Below, in pieces: positions 7,275 to 14,166 of a stretch of DNA of 17,087 nt (position 1 is the first letter of the stretch; every line of letters starts with the position of its first letter). The notes under the pieces were generated by a model, which worked only from the letters and a program-made list of their open reading frames with translations, was not told the origin of the DNA and did no database searches. Position numbers and translations under genes: made by a program. Source of the DNA: Candidatus Latescibacterota bacterium (GTDB taxonomy: Bacteria; JAAXHH01; JACQVL01). The stretch lies in assembly GCA_016209865.1 (NCBI GenBank), contig JACQVL010000343.1, positions 1 to 17,087 on the forward strand, read 5' to 3'.

Positions 7275-7302
7275 ACCGATCACTGACCACCGACTACCGC
7301 CG
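7275..7302. repeat. Heptamer array (unit ACCGATC-like), adjoining the stop codon of the second permease gene
   Basis: Four tandem heptamers: ACCGATC, ACTGACC, ACCGACT, ACCGCCG. The array touches the TGA stop (7303-7305) of the permease gene. Its first 12 bases (ACCGATCACTGA) recur exactly at 16053-16064 after another gene's stop codon. Confidence 0.8.
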
Positions 7303-8445
7303 TCATTCCCCCCGCAGTATCACCGCCGGGTCGATGGCCGTCGCCCGCCTGACGGGGATGAGACCGGCGAGGACTGACAGTCCGACCGCCAGGCCGATGA
7401 CGGCCGGAAAGACGAGGGGACGGATCGTCAACGACGACCCGAACGCGCTCTGCTCGATCGCCTGGCAGAGGAGCAGTCCCAGGCCGCATCCGGCGAGGCC
7501 GCCCCCAAGCCCGATCGTCCCGACCTCCCCTAACAGGAGCAAGCTGATGCTCCGGTTTTCCGCGCCCATCGCCTTCAGCAGGCCGATCTCCCGTTGTCGT
7601 TCGACGACGGCGGCGGTCATCGTCGTCATCACGCACAGGAGCACCGCGACGAGCGTCACTGACGTCACGACCCCGACCAGCACGGTGATCCGGCGGAGCA
7701 GCCGTCCCTCGGACGCGGCGACACGCCGGATCGGCTGCGCCCGTGCAGCGGGCGTCTGCGCGACGATGTCCCGTCCGACCGCCAACACCCGGTCGTTCCC
7801 CCCGATGACGCTGGCGGCGACCAGGCTGATCCGTTCAGGCCGGTTCAATAGGGGTTGCGCGAACCGGAGGGGGACAAACATCTGCTCGTCCTCCGACGCC
7901 CCGGTCGCCACGACCCCGGCGACCTGAAATTCCTGAGACCGGCCTTCATCGCCCGCTTCAGCGATAAATCGATCACCGGGACGGAGGCCAAGCCGCCGGG
8001 CGGCGTTCGTCCCGACCATCGCGTCCGCGTCGGTATCCCGGCCCCAGCGTCCGGTGACGCCCCAGTACGGGTACACCCGCCGGGCCTGATCGAACCGCGT
8101 CCCGGCCAGCGCTACTGTCACCCCGTTGACCTGAACGACGCCGTAGAGATACGGCACGTACCCGACAAGCGCCCCGCGCTGGTCAAGCCGATGGAAGGCC
8201 GCCAGGAGGCGGTCGGGCAGGTCTTCCTGTACCGCACCCGTCGACGGTTGGGTCTCTCCCGAATCCGGGACGATGGCCAGGTTCGCCCCGTACGCTCGCA
8301 ACTCCCGCGTCATCTTCTCGGTCATGTCGAGTGAGACGCCGACGAGCGCGGTGACGAGCGCGGCGCCGACCATCACCGCCACGAAGGGGATGGCCGTCCG
8401 GCTTTTGCGTTCTGTGAGGGAGCGAAGGAGGAGATGGAGATACAT
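7303..8445 (-). CDS. ABC transporter permease, MacB/FtsX type (second of two)
   Basis: 380 residues. MacB/FtsX-like integral membrane protein: one N-terminal transmembrane helix after MYLHLLLRSLTERKSRT, a large extracytoplasmic MacB-core-like domain (about residues 45-250), then three C-terminal helices. The cytoplasmic coupling segment MTAAVVERQREIGLLKAMGA after the second helix is typical of FtsX proteins. It shares the segment RELRAYGANL right after helix 1 with the preceding permease, so the pair looks like an old duplication forming a heterodimer. The start is ATG at 8443-8445, two bases after the stop of permease 1, implying translational coupling; a longer in-frame reading to 9258 only runs through that upstream gene in the wrong frame. 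By analogy with FTR1/P19-ABC clusters it should export or move something linked to periplasmic iron handling. Confidence 0.88.
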   Translation of the reverse strand: MYLHLLLRSLTERKSRTAIPFVAVMVGAALVTALVGVSLDMTEKMTRELRAYGANLAIVPDSGETQPSTGAVQEDLPDRLLAAFHRLDQRGALVGYVPYLYGVVQVNGVTVALAGTRFDQARRVYPYWGVTGRWGRDTDADAMVGTNAARRLGLRPGDRFIAEAGDEGRSQEFQVAGVVATGASEDEQMFVPLRFAQPLLNRPERISLVAASVIGGNDRVLAVGRDIVAQTPAARAQPIRRVAASEGRLLRRITVLVGVVTSVTLVAVLLCVMTTMTAAVVERQREIGLLKAMGAENRSISLLLLGEVGTIGLGGGLAGCGLGLLLCQAIEQSAFGSSLTIRPLVFPAVIGLAVGLSVLAGLIPVRRATAIDPAVILRGE

Positions 8446-8447
8446 CG

Positions 8448-9722
8448 TTATCGTTGCAATGTCATCACTGGATCGATCCGTAACGCGCGCCGGACCGGCA
8501 ACGCGCTCCCCGCCAGGGTCATCAACACCGCCGCAATCAACGACAACGGGATGACTGTCCCGTTGAACAGGATCGCAGACCCGAACACACTCCGTCCGAT
8601 CACCTGCGCCAGGCCGAACCCCAGCCCATACCCGACCAGCCCGCCGAGGAGTCCGATGATCAGCGCCTCGGCAAGAAAGAGGCCGGCGACCCCCCAGTTC
8701 CCTGCCCCGATCGCCTTGAGCAGTCCGATCTCGGTCCGGCGTTCCAGGACGGTCGTCGTCATCGTGCTCATCACACCCAGTCCCGATACGAAGAGGGCAG
8801 CGAGGGTGATGGCGAGCATCAGGCCCTGCACCCGCGAGAGGATCGCCCCTTCCGATTGGGCGATCTGCCGGATGGGCTTCGCCTCGGTGCCCGGGAGCGC
8901 CTCCTGGAGCTGCAGGGCGATCGACCCGACGTACGGAGTGCAGTACCACCGGTCGTATTCCTCGCGCGTCATCTCTTTGGGGTTGCGCCGGGCTAAGGCG
9001 TCGTCCGGGTTGGTGAGGGCGCTGACGTAGACACGGTTCACCCCGCCCGGCCGGCCGGTGAGCCGCTGGACGACGTTGAGCTGGGTGAATGCCTGCGCGT
9101 CTTCCGGCCCGCCCGTCGTGACGATGCCGACGACCCGGAGTGAGGCGGTCACCGTGTTGTAGCGGACGGCGAGGCGGTCGCCGATGCGCAGCCGAAGCCG
9201 GCGGGCGAGGTCGGCTCCGACCATCCCCTCCGGGTCGGCCGCCCCATCCCGGCTCCATGCCCCGCGGACCGACCAGAACGGGCTGACCGCGCGCAGGCCC
9301 GTGGTCATCGTCGTCCCGTCGCTCAACACGACCGGTTTCTCGAACCAGGCCCCGGTCAAGGTGATCCGGCGGCTCGTCCCGGCGACCTCGACGACGGCGG
9401 AGAGCGTCGGCGCGAACCCCAGGATGTTGTGCCGCCAGAACACATCCTTGATGCGCGGGAGCTGTCCCTCCTCGATCAGGCCCTGACCGGCGATCGGACG
9501 GTATTCGACGCCGGGGACCTCGACGGGCAGCTCTGCTTCCTCGGGGACGACGACCAGGTTCGCGCCGTACGCCCGGAGCTCACGGCCCACCTTATCGCCG
9601 ACACTCATCGCCACGTTGACGAGCGCGGTGGCGACCGCAGTCCCTAAGGCGACCGCCGTCATGGCGATCACTTTGCGCCGTTTTCCCCGGCTGAACGATT
9701 CACGGACGATGCGGAGGAACAT
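8448..9722 (-). CDS. ABC transporter permease, MacB/FtsX type (first of two)
   Basis: 424 residues, with the same topology as its neighbour: an N-terminal helix (VIAMTAVALGTAVATALVNV) after a basic leader MFLRIVRESFSRGKRRK, a large extracytoplasmic domain to about residue 300, and three C-terminal helices ending in ALPVRRALRIDPVMTLQR. The FtsX coupling signature MSTMTTTVLERRTEIGLLKA is present. It also carries RELRAYGANLVVVPEEAELP after helix 1. It begins five bases after the FTR1-DUF2318 gene stop and ends two bases before permease 2, a tight operon. It probably forms a heterodimer with permease 2 and uses the ATPase encoded downstream. MacB family proteins couple cytoplasmic ATP hydrolysis to periplasmic work rather than simple transport, which would fit moving iron or electrons' partner proteins at FTR1 (inference). 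Confidence 0.9.
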   Translation of the reverse strand: MFLRIVRESFSRGKRRKVIAMTAVALGTAVATALVNVAMSVGDKVGRELRAYGANLVVVPEEAELPVEVPGVEYRPIAGQGLIEEGQLPRIKDVFWRHNILGFAPTLSAVVEVAGTSRRITLTGAWFEKPVVLSDGTTMTTGLRAVSPFWSVRGAWSRDGAADPEGMVGADLARRLRLRIGDRLAVRYNTVTASLRVVGIVTTGGPEDAQAFTQLNVVQRLTGRPGGVNRVYVSALTNPDDALARRNPKEMTREEYDRWYCTPYVGSIALQLQEALPGTEAKPIRQIAQSEGAILSRVQGLMLAITLAALFVSGLGVMSTMTTTVLERRTEIGLLKAIGAGNWGVAGLFLAEALIIGLLGGLVGYGLGFGLAQVIGRSVFGSAILFNGTVIPLSLIAAVLMTLAGSALPVRRALRIDPVMTLQR

Positions 9723-9727
9723 AAGAC

Positions 9728-11005
9728 CTACCTGAACATCCCCACCCGCTCTTTGAGGTCGGCGATCTTGATGACCACCGTATCCCCGATGACCGTCGCC
9801 GGGAGGGCGATCGGGTTACAGCCGCCGCCTTTGCCGATCGTCGGGACGTAGATACGGGCGGTGCAGTGGGCACAGATGACTTCCCGGCCGTCCTGGTAGT
9901 AACCGTGGCTCCCACAGATCTCACAGGCATCGAAAGCTGTCCCGATCTGGCCGGGCCCGGTTTGAATCAACAGAAACCGCACCGTCGTCCCGTCGATCAG
10001 ACAGCCGAAGCGATGCAGGTTGCCGTCCCGCGTCTGAGCCGCCGGGATGTGTACGACTCCGTCCATCGCGGTCACGGACACGGCCGGGGAGAGTTGGACC
10101 GGAGCGTCCGAGTAGACGTAGTCCAGGCCGAGCAGGAGGATGACGATCGACGCAGCGCTCCCGGCCAGCATCCGCCATCGCCGGTTGGCCTGGACCTGGG
10201 CGAGGAACTTGCGTCGCTCCGCTCCGGTTGCGGTCGACGGGGTCTCGTCCTGCACGGCGCTCTGGCCGGGGACGAGCAGGGCGATGACCGGCAGGGCGAC
10301 GACCGCTAAGATGAACAACAAGTTCTGCCGGACGATCGGGCCGACCAGCGCCATCTCACGCTCGGATGACGGCAGGATGCGTGCCTCAGAGAGTTCATGG
10401 AGGCTGTTAATCAGCAACTGGACGACTAATACCGCCAGGACGATCCCGGTGATCTTGAAGAACCGGCCCAGGTCGATGCGCATGCTGCCTTTCATGAAGG
10501 AAACGCCGAAGAGCGCCGCTAAGGTCAACCCGATCCCCGCCCCGAACAGGCTCATCACCCCGCTGGTGCTCAAGGACACCACGCTCAGGAAGACGACCGT
10601 CTCGATGCCCTCTCGGAAGATCATCAGGAAGGTAAACCCCAGCAGGCCGATGCCATACCGGCCTGCTGGAGCAGCCTGAGCCCCGGCGTGCGCCGCGAGT
10701 GTCTCGACTTTCTCCTCGATCGCCAGCTTGAGACCGTTGGACGTCCGCCACATCCACGCCATCATCGACCCGACGAAGAGGGCGGAGAGCAGCATCGTGA
10801 TGCCCTCGAACGCTTCCTCACTCACGGCCAACCGCTGAAACAGGGCAGCGCCGGCCACGCTGGCGATGACCGCCAGCACCACCCCCCAGACGACGAACCG
10901 GATCAGGCGTTCCCGTCCCGTCTTCCGGAGGTAGGCGGCCACGATGCCGATGACGATGGCCGCTTCCACCCCTTCACGCAACGTGATGATCAACGATTCG
11001 AGCAT
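9728..11005 (-). CDS. FTR1 family high-affinity iron permease fused to a DUF2318 (CxxC) domain
   Basis: 425 residues from ATG at 11003-11005. Residues 1-250 are an FTR1/EfeU-type permease with about seven transmembrane helices and two REXXE iron-binding motifs, REGVE (10-14) and REGIE (131-135). After a linker and another helix (281-297), residues 300-425 form a DUF2318-type extracytoplasmic domain with CEIC (361-364), CAHC (378-381) and C396 in TIGKGGGCNPI, probably binding a metal or redox centre. In Campylobacter and E. coli fet clusters FTR1 and the DUF2318 protein are separate genes; here they are one. The likely job is taking iron across the inner membrane with redox help. It is the first gene of the operon, behind a sigma70-like promoter (11120-11148) and a palindrome. 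An ATG 17 codons upstream is in frame but lies in the palindrome; the chosen start gives the usual MLESLIITLREG opening. Confidence 0.92.
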   Translation of the reverse strand: MLESLIITLREGVEAAIVIGIVAAYLRKTGRERLIRFVVWGVVLAVIASVAGAALFQRLAVSEEAFEGITMLLSALFVGSMMAWMWRTSNGLKLAIEEKVETLAAHAGAQAAPAGRYGIGLLGFTFLMIFREGIETVVFLSVVSLSTSGVMSLFGAGIGLTLAALFGVSFMKGSMRIDLGRFFKITGIVLAVLVVQLLINSLHELSEARILPSSEREMALVGPIVRQNLLFILAVVALPVIALLVPGQSAVQDETPSTATGAERRKFLAQVQANRRWRMLAGSAASIVILLLGLDYVYSDAPVQLSPAVSVTAMDGVVHIPAAQTRDGNLHRFGCLIDGTTVRFLLIQTGPGQIGTAFDACEICGSHGYYQDGREVICAHCTARIYVPTIGKGGGCNPIALPATVIGDTVVIKIADLKERVGMFR

Positions 11006-11039
11006 CCACACCCCGGACTCACGGGCCGAATTAACGCAT

Positions 11040-11068
11040 TGTAGGGGCGGAGTCACTCCGCCCCTACA
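11040..11068. repeat. Perfect palindrome, 14-bp arms (TGTAGGGGCGGAGT), in the FTR1 operon leader
   Basis: TGTAGGGGCGGAGT, one central C, then its exact reverse complement. GTAGGGGC...GCCCCTAC palindromes occur as dispersed intergenic elements in many bacteria. Here it is in the 5' leader of the iron operon, 34 bases upstream of the FTR1 start, where the RNA hairpin could influence translation or early termination. Confidence 0.9.
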
Positions 11069-11119
11069 GCAACGACGTTCGAGTTCTCGTTAACACATGA
11101 CCTCACTCAAACCGCTTTC

Positions 11120-11148
11120 AATATAGGCTTCTCTCAGGGTTCGGTCAA
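11120..11148 (-). promoter_or_regulatory. Sigma70-type promoter for the iron operon (TTGACC-17-TATATT)
   Basis: On the minus strand TTGACC (11148-11143), a 17-base spacer and TATATT (11125-11120). It would start transcription near 11113, about 108 bases before the FTR1 ATG. I see no Fur or DtxR consensus box overlapping it. Confidence 0.6.
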
Positions 11149-11173
11149 CAATTTTTCAGCCTGATGCTCGCTC

Positions 11174-12328
11174 TCACCATTCCCGAACCCCGACCACCCG
11201 GCCTCCTCGGAGGAACAGCCGGGGGACGCGGGTGCCGATCAGACAGACCGCTTCGTTGGGAATCGTCCCGAGCCGCCGCGCCAGCTCGTAGATCGAGACC
11301 TCGTCCGTCCCCTGCCGTCCGACCAGGACGACCTCATCCCCGATCGACACGCCGGGAATATGCCCGACATCGATCAGGCACTGGTCCATGCACACCCGTC
11401 CCACGACCGGTGCCCGCTGGCCGCGCACCAGCACAACGCCACGGTTAGAGAGCGCCCGGCTGTAGCCGTCCTCGTACCCGACTGGCAGAGTGGCGATCAC
11501 GGTGTCCTGCGGGGTGACGTACGTGCGGCCGTAGCTGAGGCCCGTCCCGGCGGGCACGCGCTTGAGGTAGACGATCCGGGTCTTCCACGTCATCGCGGGC
11601 TGGAGCGGGAGACTCCGGCTGACCCCGCCGACCGGATAATACCCGTAGACGATCAGGCCGGGACGGACCATGTCGAAGTACGACTCGGGCAGGTCGAGGA
11701 TGGCTCCGCTGTTGGCCGCGTGCGCGATGGCCGGCCGGAGGCCCTGCCGGTCCAGGTCGACGAGGAGCTGGCGGAAACGATGGGTTTGTTCGACCGTGAA
11801 CCGTTTGTCCGCATCATCCGCCGTCGAGAAGTGGGTGAAAACCCCTTCGACGGCGAGGGATCGGTAGGCGGCGAGCTGGCGGATGAACGGGACGACGTCC
11901 TCGACTGGCAGGCCGAGCCGCCCCATGCCGGTGTCCACTTTGACGTGCACGGGGACAGCCTGGCCCGCCGCCGCTGCCCGGTCCGCCAGCGCCGCCGCCA
12001 AGTCGATCGTACACACCGTCTGCGTCAGGCGGTACTGCACGATGGTCGCCGCCTGTTCCGGCAGGGATACCCCCAGGACGAGGACGGGGAGGTCGATCCC
12101 GGCGTTCCGGAGACGAACCCCCTCTTCCACGACCGCCACCCCTACCATCTCCGTCCCCACTTCGACGGCCACTTTCGCGGCCTCCACGATCCCATGACCG
12201 TACCCATCCGCCTTGACCGCGGCCAGCACCTTCACGCCTGGCCCGACCCGGGCCTGGACGCCGCGCAGGTTGGCCGCGATGGCGTCCAGGTCGATCTCCA
12301 GATGCGTCGGCCGTATCATCTTTCTCAT
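11174..12328 (-). CDS. alr: Alanine racemase
   Basis: 384 residues, close to the family norm. PLP-dependent racemase that makes D-alanine for peptidoglycan. AVKADGYGHG holds the PLP lysine K39; the second catalytic base is the tyrosine in LSYGRTY (about Y266); GYEDGY and GRVCMDQ (substrate carboxylate contacts) are all in place. The TIM-barrel residues HVKVDTGMGRLG and AHAANSGAIL are also typical. Start: ATG at 12326-12328 with GAGGAGAGG five bases upstream; a longer in-frame ATG at 12388 lies inside the promoter and can be dismissed. Transcription should come from TTGACA-17-TATATT at 12360-12388. The last codons (VVGVREW) include two units resembling the GTTCGGG heptamer seen at 17-50. It is upstream of the iron operon on the same strand, but that operon has its own promoter. 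Confidence 0.95.
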   Translation of the reverse strand: MRKMIRPTHLEIDLDAIAANLRGVQARVGPGVKVLAAVKADGYGHGIVEAAKVAVEVGTEMVGVAVVEEGVRLRNAGIDLPVLVLGVSLPEQAATIVQYRLTQTVCTIDLAAALADRAAAAGQAVPVHVKVDTGMGRLGLPVEDVVPFIRQLAAYRSLAVEGVFTHFSTADDADKRFTVEQTHRFRQLLVDLDRQGLRPAIAHAANSGAILDLPESYFDMVRPGLIVYGYYPVGGVSRSLPLQPAMTWKTRIVYLKRVPAGTGLSYGRTYVTPQDTVIATLPVGYEDGYSRALSNRGVVLVRGQRAPVVGRVCMDQCLIDVGHIPGVSIGDEVVLVGRQGTDEVSIYELARRLGTIPNEAVCLIGTRVPRLFLRGGRVVGVREW

Positions 12329-12359
12329 CGTCCTCTCCTCATGATCCGTCGTTATCGCC

Positions 12360-12388
12360 AATATACGTCGGCCTTCCCGACCTGTCAA
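12360..12388 (-). promoter_or_regulatory. Near-consensus sigma70 promoter for alr (TTGACA-17-TATATT) with a dyad in the spacer
   Basis: Minus strand TTGACA (12388-12383), 17-base spacer, TATATT (12365-12360); the -10 is about 32 bases before the alr start codon. The spacer contains the dyad GTCGG-N5-CCGAC (12367-12381), a possible operator. Confidence 0.75.
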
Positions 12389-12427
12389 CGGCGAGACGCG
12401 GCGCGCAGCGGCGGTGTGAAAAAGTTG

Positions 12428-12457
12428 TTGACAATCCTGCGCTCCTCTGCCATTTTA
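12428..12457 (+). promoter_or_regulatory. Possible promoter for the HEAT-repeat gene (TTGACA-18-ATTTTA)
   Basis: TTGACA at 12428-12433 with ATTTTA at 12452-12457, spacer 18. It lies in the divergent region with alr, about 65 bases before the proposed HEAT gene start. The -10 match is poor, so this is tentative. Confidence 0.4.
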
Positions 12458-12522
12458 GAAATGAAGAAAAAAACGGAAGAAAACGGCACGCGCTCACCGG
12501 TCACCGCATCCGTCGACACACT

Positions 12523-13449
12523 ATGGAACACACACCGCCAGTCTCCAGGTCTGAGTCTCCAAACGGCCATCAACCGGTTTCGTTCGACACGCCCGTTCCG
12601 CCAACGCCCGCTCCGAAGGCCTCGACGTTTCCATGGCTTGCCCGCTTGTTCCTGATCCCGATGCTGATCGTCGTGGCGTTTGTGATGGTGTTCGTCCTCA
12701 TCAAGTTTATCATGGGCAGTGAGAACACCCCGGTCGATTATTTAAGCACGATCAAACTCGGCGGCATCAACCAGCGCTGGCAGGCCGCCTACGAGCTGTC
12801 GCGCATCTTAGCCCGCCAGAAGAACCCCGACCCGGACGGGAAACTGGGCACCGAGCTGATCGAGGCGTTCAAGAGTGCGCAGAACGACGACCCGCGCATC
12901 CAGCGCTACCTCGTCCTGGCGATGGGCCGGATGAAGGATATCCGGGCCGTCCCGGTCCTCCTCGATGCGCTCCGGGATGACGATAGCGATACGCGCGTGT
13001 ATGCCGTCTGGGCGTTGGGCGCGATCGGGGACACCACCGTCGTGCCCGCGTTGATCGTCCTGGTGGAGGATGACGACAGCGCGGTCCGCAAGAACGCAGT
13101 GTACACCCTGGGAAACCTGAAAGACCGGCGGGCGGTGCCTGCGCTCCGGACGGCCCTGCACGACGAGACTGAGGATGTCCGGTGGAACGCTGCCATCGCC
13201 ATCGCACGGTTTGGGGATCCAGGGGGGCTGGACATTCTGCGGGAGATGCTCGACCGGCGGCATCTCGACGAGCAGGCCCGGATGACCGAGGAAGAGAAAC
13301 AGGAGGCGATGGTCGGCGCCATCAAGGCGATCGCCATCCTCCGCGAGCGCTCCGTCCTCCCGGTCCTGACGGGGATCAGCACGGGTGATCCGAACCTGAA
13401 AGTGCGCCAGGCGGCCATCGAAGCGCTCCGCCTCCTCCGGACGCCATAG
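12523..13449 (+). CDS. Membrane-anchored HEAT-repeat (PBS lyase HEAT-like) protein
   Basis: 308 residues. A short proline-rich cytoplasmic tail, one transmembrane helix (about 39-64, LARLFLIPMLIVVAFVMVFV), then an alpha-solenoid domain. At least four 31-residue HEAT/Armadillo-like repeats are visible from about residue 125, each with the pattern DxxVRxxAxxALGxxxDxRAVPxLxxxLxD, plus a degenerate last repeat ending KVRQAAIEALRLL. These domains bind proteins and have no catalysis of their own. Position directly upstream of the Rieske/cytochrome b genes on the same strand suggests an assembly or scaffold role for that complex (inference). The 5' end is uncertain: no Shine-Dalgarno precedes ATG at 12523, and residues 7-13 come from a possible heptamer triplet (12541-12561). 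It ends in TAG, and a separate promoter follows. Confidence 0.85.
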   Translation: MEHTPPVSRSESPNGHQPVSFDTPVPPTPAPKASTFPWLARLFLIPMLIVVAFVMVFVLIKFIMGSENTPVDYLSTIKLGGINQRWQAAYELSRILARQKNPDPDGKLGTELIEAFKSAQNDDPRIQRYLVLAMGRMKDIRAVPVLLDALRDDDSDTRVYAVWALGAIGDTTVVPALIVLVEDDDSAVRKNAVYTLGNLKDRRAVPALRTALHDETEDVRWNAAIAIARFGDPGGLDILREMLDRRHLDEQARMTEEEKQEAMVGAIKAIAILRERSVLPVLTGISTGDPNLKVRQAAIEALRLLRTP

Positions 13450-13493
13450 TGGAGCAGACATTGACGAAAAAATCCGTTTTGAAAAAGAAAAAC

Positions 13494-13522
13494 TTGCCTT
13501 TTTTGAAAAGACCTCATATATT
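13494..13522 (+). promoter_or_regulatory. Sigma70-type promoter for the Rieske/cytochrome b operon (TTGCCT-17-TATATT)
   Basis: TTGCCT (13494-13499), 17-base spacer, TATATT (13517-13522), in an A/T-rich 190-base gap that stands out from the GC-rich genes around it. Its -10 is the same TATATT seen for alr and the iron operon. The predicted start near 13529 leaves a leader of about 110 bases before the Rieske ATG. Confidence 0.55.
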
Positions 13523-13641
13523 TTCAGCCTTTGAATTCACACACACATTTTTGAGTCCTGCAGTTCTGACGATCCATCGAGACATGGTTCGCATGCAGGT
13601 CTCTTCGCGTATCTGTACGGTGATCGAATGAGGGAGAAGCG

Positions 13642-14145
13642 ATGGCGGACACAACCAAAGAAGGGGTTTCTCGTCGTGGCTTCCTGTCCTGGCTAGGGCT
13701 GGCCTGGACGGCGTTCTCGGCAGCGATGGCGGCGAGCGGGATCGCTCTGGCGCGGTTCATGTTCCCCAACGTCTTGTTCGAACCGCCGATGTCCTTCAAG
13801 GTCGGTCGTCCTGAGGAATTCGCCCTGGGGGTCGACGAACGGTTCAAGCCGCAAGGGGTCTGGATCGTCAAGACGACGAAGGAAATCTTTGCGCTCAGCA
13901 CGGTCTGCACCCATCTGGGGTGTACGCCCAACTGGCTCTCGGCTGAACAGAAATTTAAATGCCCGTGCCATGGGAGCGGGTACTACGTGAGCGGGGTCAA
14001 CTTCGAGGGACCCACCCCGCGGCCACTGGAACGGTTCGCCGTCTTCGTCGCGGACGATGGCCAGGTCGTCGTGGATAAAAACCGGATCTTCCAGTATGAG
14101 AAGGGACAGTGGACCGATCCCCAGTCGCATATCCTGCTGTCGTAA
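13642..14145 (+). CDS. Rieske [2Fe-2S] subunit of a quinol:cytochrome c reductase
   Basis: 167 residues. The N-terminus has a twin-arginine motif (SRRGFLSWLGL, from residue 10) and one membrane helix (about 16-38), as in Rieske subunits anchored by an uncleaved Tat signal. Cluster-binding boxes are CTHLGC (89-94; C89, H91) and CPCHGSGY (107-114; C107, H110), with C94 and C109 able to form the stabilising disulfide. The protein is short, like b6f-type and menaquinol Rieske subunits. It takes the first electron from quinol at the Qo site. A good Shine-Dalgarno (GAGGGAGAAG) precedes ATG. It is the first gene of a tight operon: 21 bases to the cytochrome b gene, then subunit IV and a cytochrome. 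Confidence 0.95.
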   Translation: MADTTKEGVSRRGFLSWLGLAWTAFSAAMAASGIALARFMFPNVLFEPPMSFKVGRPEEFALGVDERFKPQGVWIVKTTKEIFALSTVCTHLGCTPNWLSAEQKFKCPCHGSGYYVSGVNFEGPTPRPLERFAVFVADDGQVVVDKNRIFQYEKGQWTDPQSHILLS

Positions 14146-14166
14146 GAACGGAACGCGGAGGAGACT

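Noticed and set aside
7303-9258. A single 651-residue minus-strand reading frame covering both permeases
   Set aside because: Its first 271 codons are Arg/Gly/Pro-rich and overlap the well-supported first permease gene in another frame; the real second permease starts at 8445 with a membrane helix and the family motif.
11006-11056. Upstream ATG for the FTR1 fusion protein
   Set aside because: It starts within the palindrome at 11040-11068 and adds 17 residues ahead of the usual FTR1 opening MLESLIITLREG.
11071-11091. AACGA...TCGTT inverted repeat as an operator of the iron operon
   Set aside because: Five-base arms with an 11-base gap are easily met by chance, and it does not match Fur or DtxR consensus sites.
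11360-12655. A 431-residue plus-strand frame across alr
   Set aside because: It lies opposite the alanine racemase, which has all catalytic motifs; the translation is Arg/Asp/His-rich with no recognisable domain and is a GC-rich shadow.
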